The notes: generated by a model from the letters alone, not told the origin. Counted from the first letter of the stretch, positions 1-9,746 are shown. The stretch: DNA of 64,000 nt from Bog-752 sp963799395 (GCA_963799395.1 CAWCWZ010000071.1:62001-126000); one strand, 5' to 3'. Program-made: numbers and translations.

Positions 1-1553
1 GTAGCGGCCGCGCTTCACCTTGACGGCGGCGAGCGCCTTGGTGACCGGGGCGATGGTGTCGGGCGTCGGCTGGCCGGCGAAGACCTTGAGGCAGACGTTG
101 GCGTCGTCCTGCGCGCCGATATCGCTCCAGTTCCCGGTGGAGCCGTCGGGGCTCATGAAGCTGTCGCCGGCCGCCGCGGTGGCCTTGCTCGAGTAGCCGG
201 GCTGGGCGTCCTCGACCGCGATGGGGCTCGAGTCGCCCGGCGTCGTCAGGCGGACGATCACGTAGAAGCGCACGCCGGCCGCCGCCGTCTGCGGCGCCGT
301 GAAGGGGATCGTGTGGTAGCCGGGGACCGCCGTGATACCCGTGCCGTCACCCGAGGCGACCAGCGACCACGTCGACTGGTCGTCGAGGTTCGATCCCACG
401 TAGACGTCGTAGGTCGTGCCGGGGCCCTGCGTGTAGAACGACGCCGCTTCGAGCTGGCTGTCGCCCTTGGGCGTGAAACCGGCCGCCATCCAGGCCGTGT
501 CGCTGCCGTAGCCGTACCTGTCGGTGAGCCCCAGGGTGTCGTAGCCGAAGTTCTGGGCGTAGTCGTCGATCGACTCGCTGGTGAACACGGCCATGCTCGT
601 GCCGATGTGGACGTCGTCGTAGGAGACGTAGAAGTAGCCGTTGTCGCCCCAGCCCGCGCCCCAGCTGTTGCGCACGATGAAGGCGCCGTTGTCCGCCGGC
701 TGATCGGCCGAGCTGAAGTTCGTTGCGGGGTAGTTGTCGTCCCAGCCGACGATGTCGACGGCGTGGTCGGCCGCGTCGGGGCCGTTGTAGTAGTAGGCGT
801 TGGTCGTGGCGTTGAAGTAGTCGGAGTCGCTCGAGGTGCTCATGCCGTCGTCGGCGTACATCTGCGTGTAGACGGCGCCGTAGTTCATGATCGCCCACTT
901 GATGTCGTCGTTGGCGGTGCCCGTGAACCCCGTGCGATCGGGCAGGAAGAGGACGTTCTGCACGTGCGTGATTGGCGCGACGCCTGAAACGAAGTGACCA
1001 TCGCCGGGGTAGGGGTCGGAGGCCTCGTCGATCGGACCGTTCCAGCGCGCGAGCTCGGCGGTGGTCATGTAGAAGTTGCCGGGGTTGTAGACGCCGGTGT
1101 CGAAATCGGTGCCGGCGGCGACCGCCAGGTTGTCCTCGCTGAAGTCCTCGGGGTCGGTGGGCAGGAGGTACGACTCGAGCGACGCCAGGCTGGCGAAGAC
1201 CCAGCAGGTGTTGTAGTCGAGCTGGTCGCGCACCGGCGGAAGCTTGCCGATGCCCGGGTCGCCGAGATCGTAGGACGGGTCGTAGGACGAGCCCAGAGCC
1301 AGCGGGCCCAGGGGCAGGACGGCCTTGGTCCAGGGCCGTGAATCGACGGGGGCGGGGACGAGCGGCTCGACGGCGGCGCGCGACCCCACGGTGGCGAGCC
1401 GCTGCTGGTAGGCGACGAACGCCGGGTTCGGAGGGGCGGCCCGGGGGGCGCGGACGGCGGCGTGGGCCGCCGGGCGGCCCACGCCGCCACCACCGCGACC
1501 GCGAGCGCGAGCAGCAGGTCGAAGATCGAATGCGAGCGTCGCGAGCGTGTCAT
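1..1553 (-). CDS. Secreted papain-family (C1A) cysteine protease, 3' end outside window
   Basis: Probable exported cysteine protease. The catalytic Cys lies in RDQLDYNTCWVF (about residue 116, with the oxyanion Gln two residues after the Arg), the His in ADHAVDIVGW (about 264) and the Asn in VRNSWGAGWG (about 293), the papain order. A beta-rich lectin-like region follows, as in prokaryotic C1A/lectin-like proteases, and the last visible residues (TIAPVTKAL) look like the start of a bacterial Ig-like domain cut by the window edge. The start ATG at 1553 has GGAGG upstream and opens a signal peptide (LLALAVAVVAAWA). The signal peptide and the mature protein are in different frames, with the break near 1478 in a G/C run, so a one-base error or a real inactivating frameshift is present. 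The family call is firm; the substrate is unknown. Confidence 0.85.
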
Positions 1554-1798
1554 CGGTGCCTCCGACGGCGTCTTCTGGACGATAGGTGCCTTTTCTTCGT
1601 AGTCGGTCGTGGGCCGCCGGAACTTGAAATCCGGCCGGCGCCTGCGGCCGGCCGGCGTGACCGGCCGCGTGGACATGGACCGCGGGCGGCGGTCGCCGCT
1701 GGTTTTGGGGTCTCACCCACCAGGGACAATCTGACGGGGTCTGTGACTGTGGACCACTCGGTGCCGTCGTCTGTCGGCCGGCCGGAAGGAGGCTCGCC

Positions 1799-3913
1799 AT
1801 GCTGCCAACGCTGCGCCAGCGCAAGACCGCCCGCGTGCTGTTCGATGAGTCCCACGGCGAGGCCTGGAGCGTCCGGCCCGAGGTCGCCGCGGCCATCCAG
1901 CCCGAGCATCCCGCGGCGTCCTCGTACGCCGCCGCCGCGGCGGCGCTCGCCGACCGCGACTACGAGGTCGCGGCCCTCACCGCTGAGCCGCTCTCCGGGG
2001 CCGTGCTCGCGGGCGCCGACGTGCTCGTCATCGCCCATCCCTCCGAAGCGCGCTGGGAGCGCACGGTGGGCGGTTCGCCTGTGCTGTCTGTCGCCGAGAT
2101 CGACGCGATCGAGTCGTTCGTCGCCGCCGGTGGCGGCCTCGTGGTGCTCGGCGAGACCGAAGAGGACAAGTACGGCGCCAACCTGAACGAGCTTCTCGCG
2201 CGGTTCGGCCTCGCCATCGACAACCGCACGGTCGAGGACTACACACACCACAACGGCACGCCGATGTGGGTGTTCGGCGTGCCCGACCCCCGGGCGGACG
2301 AAGCGGGACTGCTGCACCTCGTGCGCTCGGTCTGCTTCTACCGGGCGGGTGCGATCTCCGCCGACCAGGAGGGTGGGCTCGTGCTGCGGGCCGGCGACGA
2401 GGCGCACCCCGCCGGCGCCGGTCTGCTCGCCGCCGTGCGGCACGGCGAGGGCCGCGTGGTCGTGGCGGCCGATTCCGACCTGTTCGGCGACGACGCTCTG
2501 GGGGAGTTCGATCACTTCCAGCTCTGGCTCAACCTTCTCTACTGGGCCGCCCTGCCGGCCTTTCGCGCCGCGCCCGAGGCGATCGTGTCAGCGGCGGCTC
2601 ACGACGTTGCCTGGGAGCGCCTGCGCGACGAGACCGACGCCCTCCGCCTGCTGCAGGAACCCAGGGGCGAGGTCGACCTCGAGGGTCACTCCGCCGCCCA
2701 GGTGCGAGCCCACGTCGCCGCCATGATCGACTCGATCTCCGCGCTCGCGCGCTACTTCCCCCATCAGCAGGCCTACCTCGCCCAGGTGGCGGTCGATCTG
2801 CGCGACTGGGTCGACGACGGCTGCGGCAAGCCCGACTTCGCCGCCTCGCTGGCTCTCTTTCGCCCCGAGCAGGTGCGCGCCGATGGCATCGAGCACCTCG
2901 TCGTCTTTCCGATGTACACGCCCAACGGCTCGCCCGACACGCGTTTCGAGGCGCTGATCGTGCGCACTCCGTGGCCCGAGTTCGTCGCCCGGCTCGAGCG
3001 CGAGCGCTACGACAACGCCAAGTTCGTGCCCGTGCAGCTCGTCGACCACACGGCCGGCTACGACGGCGAGTGCGCCGTGCTGTTCCCCGAGACGGTGAGC
3101 GTCGCCGAGCGCCCGACCAACAACTTCGGCGCCATCTTCTGCGACCGCGAGGCGGCGCGCTTCCAGCGGTCGACCGCGCGGGCCGCCGAGGTGCTGGGCA
3201 TCGACCTGCCGCCCGACGCCGCCGCCCTCGTCGAGAGCGGCGACCTCGCGCGCGACGTCTACATCCTCTGGGACATGATCCACGACCGCTGGCACAGCCA
3301 CGGCGATCTGCCCTTCGATCCCTTCATGATCCGCCAGCGCCTGCCCTACTGGATGTACTCGCTCGAGGAGCTGCGCGTCGACCTCGCCACCTACGGCACG
3401 GCCGCCGAGATGGCGCGCGAAGGCTTTGCCTTCGCGCGCTACATCCAGTACGCGATCGTCTTCGACCGCATCCTGCGATTCCCCATCACCGGCAACCGGG
3501 TGCGCAACTACGACGGCCTCGGCGGACAGCTTCTGTTCGCCTGGCTGCACCAGAGCGGCGTCGTGCGCTGGACCGACAACCGCCTGCTGATCGACTGGGA
3601 GCGGGTCGAAGACGAGGTCGCCGGGCTGCGTGAGCGCCTCGAGGACCTCTATCGTCGCGGCATCGACCTGAGCCAGGTCTCGTACTGGATCGAGGCCCAC
3701 GATCTGGTCGCCGAGTTCGTGCGGCCGAACGTCGGTTCGCAGTGGCGGCGCGAGAACCGGGTCTACTCGGACGAAGCCGAGCCGCGCGCCTGGATCGACC
3801 GCGTCCTCGACGACGAGTTCCCGCTCAGCATGTTCTACGAGACCCTCAAGAAGAAGCTCGCCGAGGAGCTCGTCGCGGTCCAGGGAGCGGCCGCTCAGTC
3901 CTCGATCCTGTAG
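1799..3913 (+). CDS. Large protein with amidotransferase-like N-terminus and DUF6421-like C-terminus
   Basis: 704 residues, starting at ATG with a strong AAGGAGG. Residues 1-230 look like a class-I glutamine-amidotransferase/DUF4350-type fold: a DESHGEAW start, ADVLVIAHPSE, then GGGLVVLGETEEDKYG, and later VVVAADSDLFGDDALG. I see no clear catalytic Cys-His pair, so this part may only bind a ligand. Residues 240-704 are soluble and resemble the actinobacterial family I recall as DUF6421 (FPHQQAYLAQVA, VFPMYTPNGS, NNFGAIFCDREAARF, WDMIHDRWHSHGDLPFDPFMIRQR). That region contains a histidine/aspartate-rich stretch that could bind metal. The gene stands alone, and its end overlaps the end of the convergent OsmC gene by 19 bases. 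Function is unknown; the DUF number is from memory. Confidence 0.7.
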   Translation: MLPTLRQRKTARVLFDESHGEAWSVRPEVAAAIQPEHPAASSYAAAAAALADRDYEVAALTAEPLSGAVLAGADVLVIAHPSEARWERTVGGSPVLSVAEIDAIESFVAAGGGLVVLGETEEDKYGANLNELLARFGLAIDNRTVEDYTHHNGTPMWVFGVPDPRADEAGLLHLVRSVCFYRAGAISADQEGGLVLRAGDEAHPAGAGLLAAVRHGEGRVVVAADSDLFGDDALGEFDHFQLWLNLLYWAALPAFRAAPEAIVSAAAHDVAWERLRDETDALRLLQEPRGEVDLEGHSAAQVRAHVAAMIDSISALARYFPHQQAYLAQVAVDLRDWVDDGCGKPDFAASLALFRPEQVRADGIEHLVVFPMYTPNGSPDTRFEALIVRTPWPEFVARLERERYDNAKFVPVQLVDHTAGYDGECAVLFPETVSVAERPTNNFGAIFCDREAARFQRSTARAAEVLGIDLPPDAAALVESGDLARDVYILWDMIHDRWHSHGDLPFDPFMIRQRLPYWMYSLEELRVDLATYGTAAEMAREGFAFARYIQYAIVFDRILRFPITGNRVRNYDGLGGQLLFAWLHQSGVVRWTDNRLLIDWERVEDEVAGLRERLEDLYRRGIDLSQVSYWIEAHDLVAEFVRPNVGSQWRRENRVYSDEAEPRAWIDRVLDDEFPLSMFYETLKKKLAEELVAVQGAAAQSSIL

Positions 3914-4314
3914 GTGGTGACGATCGGCGTACCCGGCCGGATCATCGCCCAGACGGGGCAGAGCTTCTCGTCGGCCACGGTGATGCAGTGTTCGACGACC
4001 TCGGGATCGAGGTCGCCGTGCAGCACGAACTCCACGTCGATGCCGGTGAACACGGTGGGGTGCTCGTCGCGGCGGTGACCGGTGGCCTTGACCTCGAGGG
4101 CGCGCACCGGCTGACCGCGCTTGGCGAGCAACATGGGCACCGTGTTGCCGATGCAGCCGGCCAGGCTGGCCAGCAGCAGCTTGAGCGGCGTCAGGCCGGC
4201 GACCGCCTGGCCGGGCTCCAGCGGGTAGTCCATGGTGACGGTGTGCTCGCCGTCGCCGGCGGCCACCTTCATGCCGCCCTGGTAGTCGGCGTTGATCACG
4301 AGCTCGGTCGGCAT
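3895..4314 (-). CDS. OsmC/Ohr-family thiol peroxidase-like protein
   Basis: 139 residues, the usual OsmC length. The family reduces organic hydroperoxides with a pair of cysteines. Both are visible: one in ASLAGCIGNT at about residue 54 and one in DEKLCPVWAM near 115. The phrase LTPLKLLLASLAGC matches the conserved helix that carries the first Cys. It resembles the general OsmC/YhfA branch more than classical Ohr. The start ATG has an AAGGAGGG ribosome-binding site. The gene is convergent with the upstream large gene and diverges from the dienelactone hydrolase. A role in peroxide defence in the cytoplasm is inferred from the family. Confidence 0.88.
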   Translation of the reverse strand: MPTELVINADYQGGMKVAAGDGEHTVTMDYPLEPGQAVAGLTPLKLLLASLAGCIGNTVPMLLAKRGQPVRALEVKATGHRRDEHPTVFTGIDVEFVLHGDLDPEVVEHCITVADEKLCPVWAMIRPGTPIVTTYRIED

Positions 4315-4491
4315 GCGACCCTCCTTGCCTTGCGGGGACCGGGCGCCCCCCGCCGTTCACGAGCGCGACGGGCAGGCACAAGTACATCACCGTCGCGGCT
4401 TCGTGTCGCCCCGCCCGGCCAACGGCCGGCCGGCCGCTACCCGGTGTAGGCTGCGGCGGATCCACGGCAGCGGCAAACGAAGGAGACACCC

Positions 4492-5304
4492 ATGCGCCTC
4501 GAGGTCGGCTGGACTGAGTTCAGAAGCGACGGCAAGACATGCGCGGCGTTCCGGGCGCGACCGGCCGCGACCGGCGAGCGGCTGCCCGGCGTGCTGCTCG
4601 TCCAGGAGATCTGGGGGGTCGACGAACACATCCAGGATCTCACCGGCCGCGTTGCCACGGCAGGCTACACCGCGCTAGCGCCGGACCTGTACTCGCTCGG
4701 CGGCCGGCCGGAGCCGCTCCAGGCGGCCCGGGTGGCGGCCGTCAAGGCCTTCCTGAACTCGCTGCCGGTCGGCACCTGGTGGGACGAGGCGGTCCGCCGG
4801 GAGGCGCTCGCCGGCCTGCCGGCCGGCGAGCGCGACGCCGTCGCCGAGTCGCTCGGCGCCCTGTTCGCGGCGCGCGACCGCGACGCCCTGGTCGCCCTGC
4901 TACGCGACGCCTTCGCGACGTTGCGCGACGATCCGGCCTGCGACGGCCGGGTGGCCGCGGTGGGCTGGTGCATGGGCGGCGGCCTCGCGGCCCGCCTGGC
5001 CTGCGCGGAGCCGGCGTTGGCCGGCGCGGCGATCTTCTACGGAGAGGCCGCCCCCAGCGAGCTGGTGCCGCGGATCGCCTGCCCGGTGATCGGCTTCTAC
5101 GGCGGCGAAGACCCGCGCATCACCGGCGCCGTGCCGGCCTTCGCCGGGACGATGAAAGCCGCCGGCAAGGAGTACGAGCCGCACGTCTACCCCGGCGCGC
5201 CGCACGCCTTCTTCAACGACACGCGCCCTTCGTACACGGTCGGCGCGGCCCGCGACGCCTGGGCGCGCCTGCTCACGTTCTTCGCCGGCCTTTCGACGGC
5301 CTGA
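4492..5304 (+). CDS. Dienelactone hydrolase family alpha/beta hydrolase
   Basis: 270 residues. The Cys nucleophile is in GWCMGGG (about 160), the Asp in GGEDPRI (about 206) and the His in GAPHAFFND (about 238). The Glu of VQEIWG, which positions the Cys in this family, is at about 42. Classical enzymes open dienelactones in chloroaromatic degradation, but most genomic members act on unknown esters or lactones. No catechol-pathway genes are nearby, so the substrate is unknown. The insertion between the Glu and Cys regions is longer than in the shortest members. ATG has AAGGAG upstream, and a TAGGCT box about 40 bases further upstream is a possible -10. Confidence 0.88.
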   Translation: MRLEVGWTEFRSDGKTCAAFRARPAATGERLPGVLLVQEIWGVDEHIQDLTGRVATAGYTALAPDLYSLGGRPEPLQAARVAAVKAFLNSLPVGTWWDEAVRREALAGLPAGERDAVAESLGALFAARDRDALVALLRDAFATLRDDPACDGRVAAVGWCMGGGLAARLACAEPALAGAAIFYGEAAPSELVPRIACPVIGFYGGEDPRITGAVPAFAGTMKAAGKEYEPHVYPGAPHAFFNDTRPSYTVGAARDAWARLLTFFAGLSTA

Positions 5305-5370
5305 TCGCGGCGGGCCGGGTCGGCGGCTGCGAGCGAATGGTCTCCGGCCGCGGCCGGACCGCGGCCGCCG

Positions 5371-6355
5371 TCAGATGTCGATCGACTTCATGTCGGCGTA
5401 GCGCTGGCCCGAGGTGGCGCCCGGCGGCAAGGCCTCGTCGAGTCGCGCGAGCTCGTCGTCGCTCAGGGCGATCGCGGCGGCGGCGACGTTCTCTTCGACG
5501 TAGCGGCGCTTCTTGGTGCCGGGGATCGGCACCACGTCGGCGCCGCGGTGCAGCACCCAGGCGAGGGCGAGCTGCGCCGGCGTCACGCCCTTGTCGCGGG
5601 CGATCTCCTCGAGGCGGCGCAGCAGGTCCAGGTTGCGCGCCAGGTTCTCGTCCTGGAAGCGCGGGTGGCGACTGCGAAAGTCACCGTCGTCGCGCAGGTC
5701 GTCGGGACCGTGGAACCGGCCGGCGAGAAAGCCGCGCCCCAGCGGGCTGTAGGCGACGAAGCCGATGCCGAGCTCACGTACCGTCGCCAGGATCGCCTCT
5801 TCGGGTTCGCGCGCCCAGAGCGAGTACTCGGTCTGCAGCGCCGTGATCGGGTGCACGGCGTGGGCCCGCCGGATGGTCGCGGGCGCCGCCTCGGAGAGGC
5901 CGAGGTAGCGGACCTTGCCCTCCGCAGACGAGCGTCGCCATGGCGCCGACGGTCTCCTCGATCGGCACCGTCTTGTCGACGCGGTGCTGGTAGTAGAGGT
6001 CGATGTGGTCGACGCCGAGCCGCGCGAGCGACGCCTCACAGGCCGAGCGCACGTACTCGGGCCGCCCGTTGACGCCCACCCAGGAGCCGTCCTCGCGGCG
6101 CTCGTTGCCGAACTTGGTGGCGAGCACGACCTCGTCGCGGCGACCGGCGATGGCCCGGCCCACGAGGCGCTCGTTGGTGAAGGGGCCGTAGATGTCGGCG
6201 GTGTCGAGGAAGTCGACGCCGAGCTCGAGAGCCCGGTGGATGGTGGCGGTCGCCTCGGCGTCGTCGGTCGGTCCGTAGAACTCCGACATGCCCATGCAGC
6301 CCAGACCCTCGGCCGAGACCTCGAGCCCCTGACCGCCCAAGCTGCGTCGTTCCAT
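5371..6355 (-). CDS. Aldo/keto reductase, interrupted by a frameshift
   Basis: NADPH-dependent oxidoreductase of the AKR superfamily, about 325 residues when joined. The N-terminal piece carries the catalytic Asp and Tyr (DTADIYGP), the Lys (ATKFGN) and the His (YYQHRVD). The C-terminal piece has the NADP-site signature (VPIPGTKKRRYVEENVAA). The closest subfamily is the YajO/IolS-like group (GCMGMSEFYG). Reading switches frame near 5930: GAMATLV must join SAEGKVRYLGLSE, so one base is gained or lost there. Both halves are intact, which favours a sequence error over decay. Convergent with the dienelactone hydrolase; the physiological carbonyl substrate is unknown. Confidence 0.87.
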
Positions 6356-6465
6356 GTGTCTCCTTAGGGTAGGGACGCGCCGCGGGCGTTTGGCGGCCGC
6401 GCGGCGACCGGGATGGGAACGCCTTCGTATTCCCGCGCCGGGGCGGCCGGTAACGGGGCCCGCAG

Positions 6466-7785
6466 CTAGTCGGCGGGGGAGGACGTCGGCGCGGGCGCGC
6501 CCGTGGCCGACGGGGTCGCGGTGGCCGACGGGGTCGCGGTGGGAGTCGGCGACGGGGTGGGAGTCGGCGACGGGGTGGGAGTGTCGCTCGCGGTCGGGCT
6601 CGGCGACGGGGTCGGCGAGGGGCTCGGCGAGGACGACCCGTCGGAGGGCGTGGGTGTGGGCTGCGCGTCGCCCAGACGGGTGTCGGACGGCGACGGCGCC
6701 GGCGAAGGCGTCGCCGGCGCGTCGGCGACCGGCGTCGGCGACGTGGTGAGGCTCGCCGCGAGCGTCACGCCGGGCGTCGGTCGCGGGGCGGTCTTGACGA
6801 TATGGGTCGGGCCCGCCGCGGGGGTGTGCGAGGCGGCCGGGCGCGCGGTCTGGACAGCGCTCACCGCCGCGGGCCTCGCCGGCCGGTGGGCGACGTGGTG
6901 CAGGTCGCTCACGCCGACGCTCATCGTGGCCGCCGCGGCGAGCACGGCGGCGAGCTTGAGCGCGGCCGAGTTGGCGACCGCTGCGCCGAGGCCGCCGCCG
7001 GCGGCGCCGACCGGGGCGGCGTAGCCGGCGCCCAGGGCGACGTGGCTCAAGTCGGGCAGCGGGTGGAGCGGCGGGGCCGGGGGCGACAGCAGCGCTGCGG
7101 GCAATGGGACCAGGGGCAGTACGACGTTCGCGCCTATCCAGGCCGGCATTGAACAGGGCTCGACGCCGGCGATGTCGGCGAAACGGGCGCGAAACGAGGT
7201 CCGGGCGCGGGCCAGCAGCACTTCGGCCGAACCCGGCGTGACCCCGAGCATGGCGGCGAGCTCGGCGGTCGAGAAGCCGTGCACGTCCTTGAGCAGCAGG
7301 GCCGCCTGCTGGCGGGCGCTCAGCGTCTCGAGCGTGCGCTCGAACAGGGCGCCGAGCTCGGCCTGCTCGAACGGGTCGCCGGCCGCCGCCAGGTCGCAGG
7401 CGGCGTGGTCGGGGTCGGCGGGCCGCCGGCGGGCCGCGGCCCGGAGGTGGTCGTAGCAGCGGTTCAGGGTGATCCGGTACAACCAGGGGCGCAGCCGCAC
7501 CTCGCGGTCGCGCGGCAGCCGCTCGTAGGCGCGGATGAGCACGTCGTGGGTGATGTCCTCGGCGTCTTCGCGACGGTGGACCATGCGCAGCGCGAGGTTG
7601 TAGATGCCGACGGCGTAGAGGCGGTGGAGACGGGCCAGGGAGCCCGGGGCGTGGCGACGCAGGTCGGCGACCAGCCGCTCGTCGCCCGGCTCGAGGCCGG
7701 GCGACGGCCCGTGGCCGCCGCCGGTCGCAGGACCCTCACTCGGCGATCTGCCCACTGCGCCCCCGCGTCGACGTTCCTTGCCCAC
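6466..7785 (-). CDS. ECF sigma factor fused to a membrane segment and Ser/Thr/Pro-rich tail
   Basis: 439 residues, about twice a normal ECF sigma factor. Residues ~45-110 are sigma region 2 (VHRREDAEDITHDV, then RPWLYRITLNRCYDHLR). Residues ~145-200 are region 4 (LSARQQAALLLKDVHGFS, with an AELAAMLGVTPGSAEVLLARAR helix-turn-helix). A proline-rich linker follows, then one hydrophobic segment near 265-285 (LKLAAVLAAAATMSVGV) and about 150 residues made almost only of S, T, P and A, ending in PTP repeats. No anti-sigma gene is adjacent. I infer a membrane-held sigma factor whose outer tail could sense the envelope or be cut to release it. GTG start at 7785. Sigma identity is firm; the mechanism is inferred. 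Confidence 0.88.
   Translation of the reverse strand: MGKERRRGGAVGRSPSEGPATGGGHGPSPGLEPGDERLVADLRRHAPGSLARLHRLYAVGIYNLALRMVHRREDAEDITHDVLIRAYERLPRDREVRLRPWLYRITLNRCYDHLRAAARRRPADPDHAACDLAAAGDPFEQAELGALFERTLETLSARQQAALLLKDVHGFSTAELAAMLGVTPGSAEVLLARARTSFRARFADIAGVEPCSMPAWIGANVVLPLVPLPAALLSPPAPPLHPLPDLSHVALGAGYAAPVGAAGGGLGAAVANSAALKLAAVLAAAATMSVGVSDLHHVAHRPARPAAVSAVQTARPAASHTPAAGPTHIVKTAPRPTPGVTLAASLTTSPTPVADAPATPSPAPSPSDTRLGDAQPTPTPSDGSSSPSPSPTPSPSPTASDTPTPSPTPTPSPTPTATPSATATPSATGAPAPTSSPAD
6503..6574. repeat. Four 18-bp tandem units encoding the PTP tail
   Basis: Two copies of GTGGCCGACGGGGTCGCG (6503-6538) are followed by two copies of GTGGGAGTCGGCGACGGG (6539-6574), all in phase, with a partial fifth unit. 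On the minus strand they encode the TPTPSP-type tail of the sigma factor. Exact repetition at the DNA level points to recent slippage, so tail length probably varies among strains. Confidence 0.85.
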
Positions 7786-7930
7786 CCCATGAACGTTCGG
7801 ACGGCGTCAACCTTAGCAGTCTCCCGAGGGTTTGTCGCGGGGCGCCGGCCGACCGCTAGGGTTCGCCGCCGCGCCCGCGTTCCATTGACGACTGTCCCCG
7901 CAGTGGGTCCCAAGCCTTGAGGAGGAGAAC

Positions 7931-8657
7931 ATGAAGAAAGCACTGGTCGTGCTGGCCGTCCTGGTCGTGGCACTCGCGGTCTGCGCCCCGGCCTTCGCGA
8001 CGTCGGGCGTCGTCGCCCCCGACCACATCTCCTGGTGGCACCCGGCCACAACCTTCACCGCCGCCGGCAAGGTCCAGGCCGTCGACACCGCGAACGGCCG
8101 TCTGGTCGTGCGCGTGTGGCTGGCCTCGATCGGCGTGGCGCCGTACCTGGGCGACGACCTCACGGTCGTGGTGACGCCCAAGACGCAGCTCCTCCACAAG
8201 CACGGCCGCCTGTTCCGCGCGATCACCCTGAGCGACATCCGGCTCGGCGATCACGTTCGCGTGACCGGGGCGATCGACCTGAGCGTCCCCGCGGTGCCCG
8301 TCTTCACCGCCGCGGCGCGTGGTCGCCAGCCACGTCGTGGCCCCGAACCAGATCAAGTGGTTCGCCTTCCGCGGTCCGGTCAAGTCGGTCGACGCGACCG
8401 GCGGCACCCTCGTCGCCCTTCCGCGCCTCGTGACGCGCGGCCTGTGGGACGTCGTCGGCGTCAAGACCACCTTCGTGGTCGCCGCAGGCGCGCGGATCTT
8501 CACCTGGCAGTCGGGCAAGCCCGTGGTGCTCACCCTCGCCGACCTGGCCGCCGGCGACCATGTGCTCGCCCAGGGTTCGATCGACCGCAGCGTGCCGGCG
8601 ACGCCGGTGTTCACGATCAAGTGGATGCGCGTCTGGGAGCCCCAGCCGGCTTCGTGA
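7931..8657 (+). CDS. Secreted protein with two DUF5666-like repeats, frameshifted
   Basis: ATG with AGGAGG, then a clear signal peptide (KKALVVLAVLVVALAVCAPAFA). The mature part has two similar halves, each ending in the same phrase: GAIDLSVPAVPVFTA in the first and GSIDRSVPATPVFTIK in the second. Each half also has a GKVQAVD/GPVKSVDA start and an L-x-D-I/L-x-x-GDHV motif, which resembles small beta-barrel DUF5666-type domains. The frame changes near 8318, between the two halves. Joined length is about 241 residues. Function is unknown. It is followed by a strong hairpin and divergent from the sigma gene, which might regulate it. Confidence 0.72.
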
Positions 8658-8676
8658 GACCGGGACGCTCGATGAA

Positions 8677-8715
8677 GCGGCGGGCGCGGCGGCTGCAAGC
8701 CGCCGCGCCCGCCGC
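8677..8715. terminator. Bidirectional hairpin between convergent genes
   Basis: Perfect 18-bp GC stem (arms 8677-8694 and 8698-8715) with a three-base loop, placed between two gene ends that face each other. There is no U-tract, as is usual in high-GC actinobacteria. Confidence 0.8.
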
Positions 8716-8723
8716 TCGTCGGT

Positions 8724-9746
8724 CTACTTCCAGCGCAGCAGCACGCCGTGCTCACCGCAGGCCCAGCCGTGCTGGGCGTCGACGACGTCGACGCCCAGAA
8801 GCGTCCGTTTTGTGCCCGATGCCGGTTCGGCCCAGCCGGTGCCGTCGTTGAAGGTGTACATGGTCTTGCCGGCGCTGCCCACCGCCCAAGCCTTGAGGGT
8901 ACCGACCGCGGCGACCGCGTTCATGCGCCGGCCCGTGGCGAAGAGGGACTGGACCCACCTGCTGCCGCCGTCGGTCGTCCTCAGCAGGATCTCGCCGCCG
9001 GTCGCGTTCATCGAGCTGTAGTAGCCGCCCACGACCCAGCCGTGCGAGGGGTTGCCGGCGGCGATGCCCGTGAGGGTGATCTGGTCGATCTCGTCGGGGT
9101 TGGGTCCCGAGAAGCTCCAGGCCGGCTGCCAGGTCTTGCCGCCGTTCAGCGTGCCCAGGATGACGCTCGGCACGGCCAGCTTGCCGACCGTGGCGAGCCA
9201 GCCGCGCGTGCGGCTCGTGAAGACGATGGCGCTCGGGCCCGACACGCCGTTGAGCGCGGTCTTGACCCAGGTCCTGCCGCCGTTCGTGGTGCGCAGCAGC
9301 ACGCCGCCGGCAGGCGCGCCGCTGTCGCCGCCGGCCCAGCCGTACTTCGTGTTCTTGAAGAACACCGTGAAGAGCGGCTTTGAGGTGCCCGAGGTCTGCT
9401 TGTGCCAGGTCGTCCCGCCGTTGACGGTGCGCATGATCGTGCCGCCGGCGCCGACCGCCCACCCGTGCCGGCGGTCGACGAAGTGGACCGCGTACAGGGC
9501 GTGATGCGCGCCCGTGGTCTGAGCCCGCCAGGTGCGGCCGCCGTCGGTGGTGCACCGCACGACCGCGACGGAGCCGGAGCCGCCCACCACCCAGCCGTGG
9601 AGCGTGTCGACGAACGAGACCCCGGCGAGCGTTCTCGTGGTGCCCGAGGTCTGCCCGACCCACGACGCGGCGGCGGCGGCGGGCAGCGCCGCCGCCACCG
9701 CGAGCGCGACACAGAGCATGGCGAGCAGCGTGGGGGAACGGCGCAT
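8724..9746 (-). CDS. Secreted YCF48-like beta-propeller protein
   Basis: 340 residues. The start ATG at 9746 follows AAGAGGAGGT and opens a signal peptide (LLAMLCVALAVAAALPAAAAA). The mature protein is built of repeated units with the pattern HGWAVG...GTIMRTVNGGTTW or TTDGGRTW, seen at least six times. This is the sortilin/YCF48 BNR-type blade. In plastids and cyanobacteria YCF48 helps photosystem II assembly, but in heterotrophs such propellers are uncharacterised exported proteins. The final blade (VVDAQHGWACGEHGVLLRW) closes the ring. No partner gene is evident. Confidence 0.85.
   Translation of the reverse strand: MRRSPTLLAMLCVALAVAAALPAAAAASWVGQTSGTTRTLAGVSFVDTLHGWVVGGSGSVAVVRCTTDGGRTWRAQTTGAHHALYAVHFVDRRHGWAVGAGGTIMRTVNGGTTWHKQTSGTSKPLFTVFFKNTKYGWAGGDSGAPAGGVLLRTTNGGRTWVKTALNGVSGPSAIVFTSRTRGWLATVGKLAVPSVILGTLNGGKTWQPAWSFSGPNPDEIDQITLTGIAAGNPSHGWVVGGYYSSMNATGGEILLRTTDGGSRWVQSLFATGRRMNAVAAVGTLKAWAVGSAGKTMYTFNDGTGWAEPASGTKRTLLGVDVVDAQHGWACGEHGVLLRWK

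Noticed and set aside
2588..4489. 633-codon open frame on the minus strand
   Set aside because: It is antisense to the DUF6421-like and OsmC genes. Its translation has the low-complexity R/A/G/D/V composition of GC-rich shadow frames, with no motif.
5343..5358. Palindrome TCCGGCCGCGGCCGGA as an operator
   Set aside because: It lies between convergent gene ends and consists only of restriction-like GC palindrome sequence common in this genome; at best a weak terminator.
6503..6620. CRISPR-like regular repeats
   Set aside because: The 18-bp units are contiguous with no spacers, are in frame and encode the sigma-factor tail.
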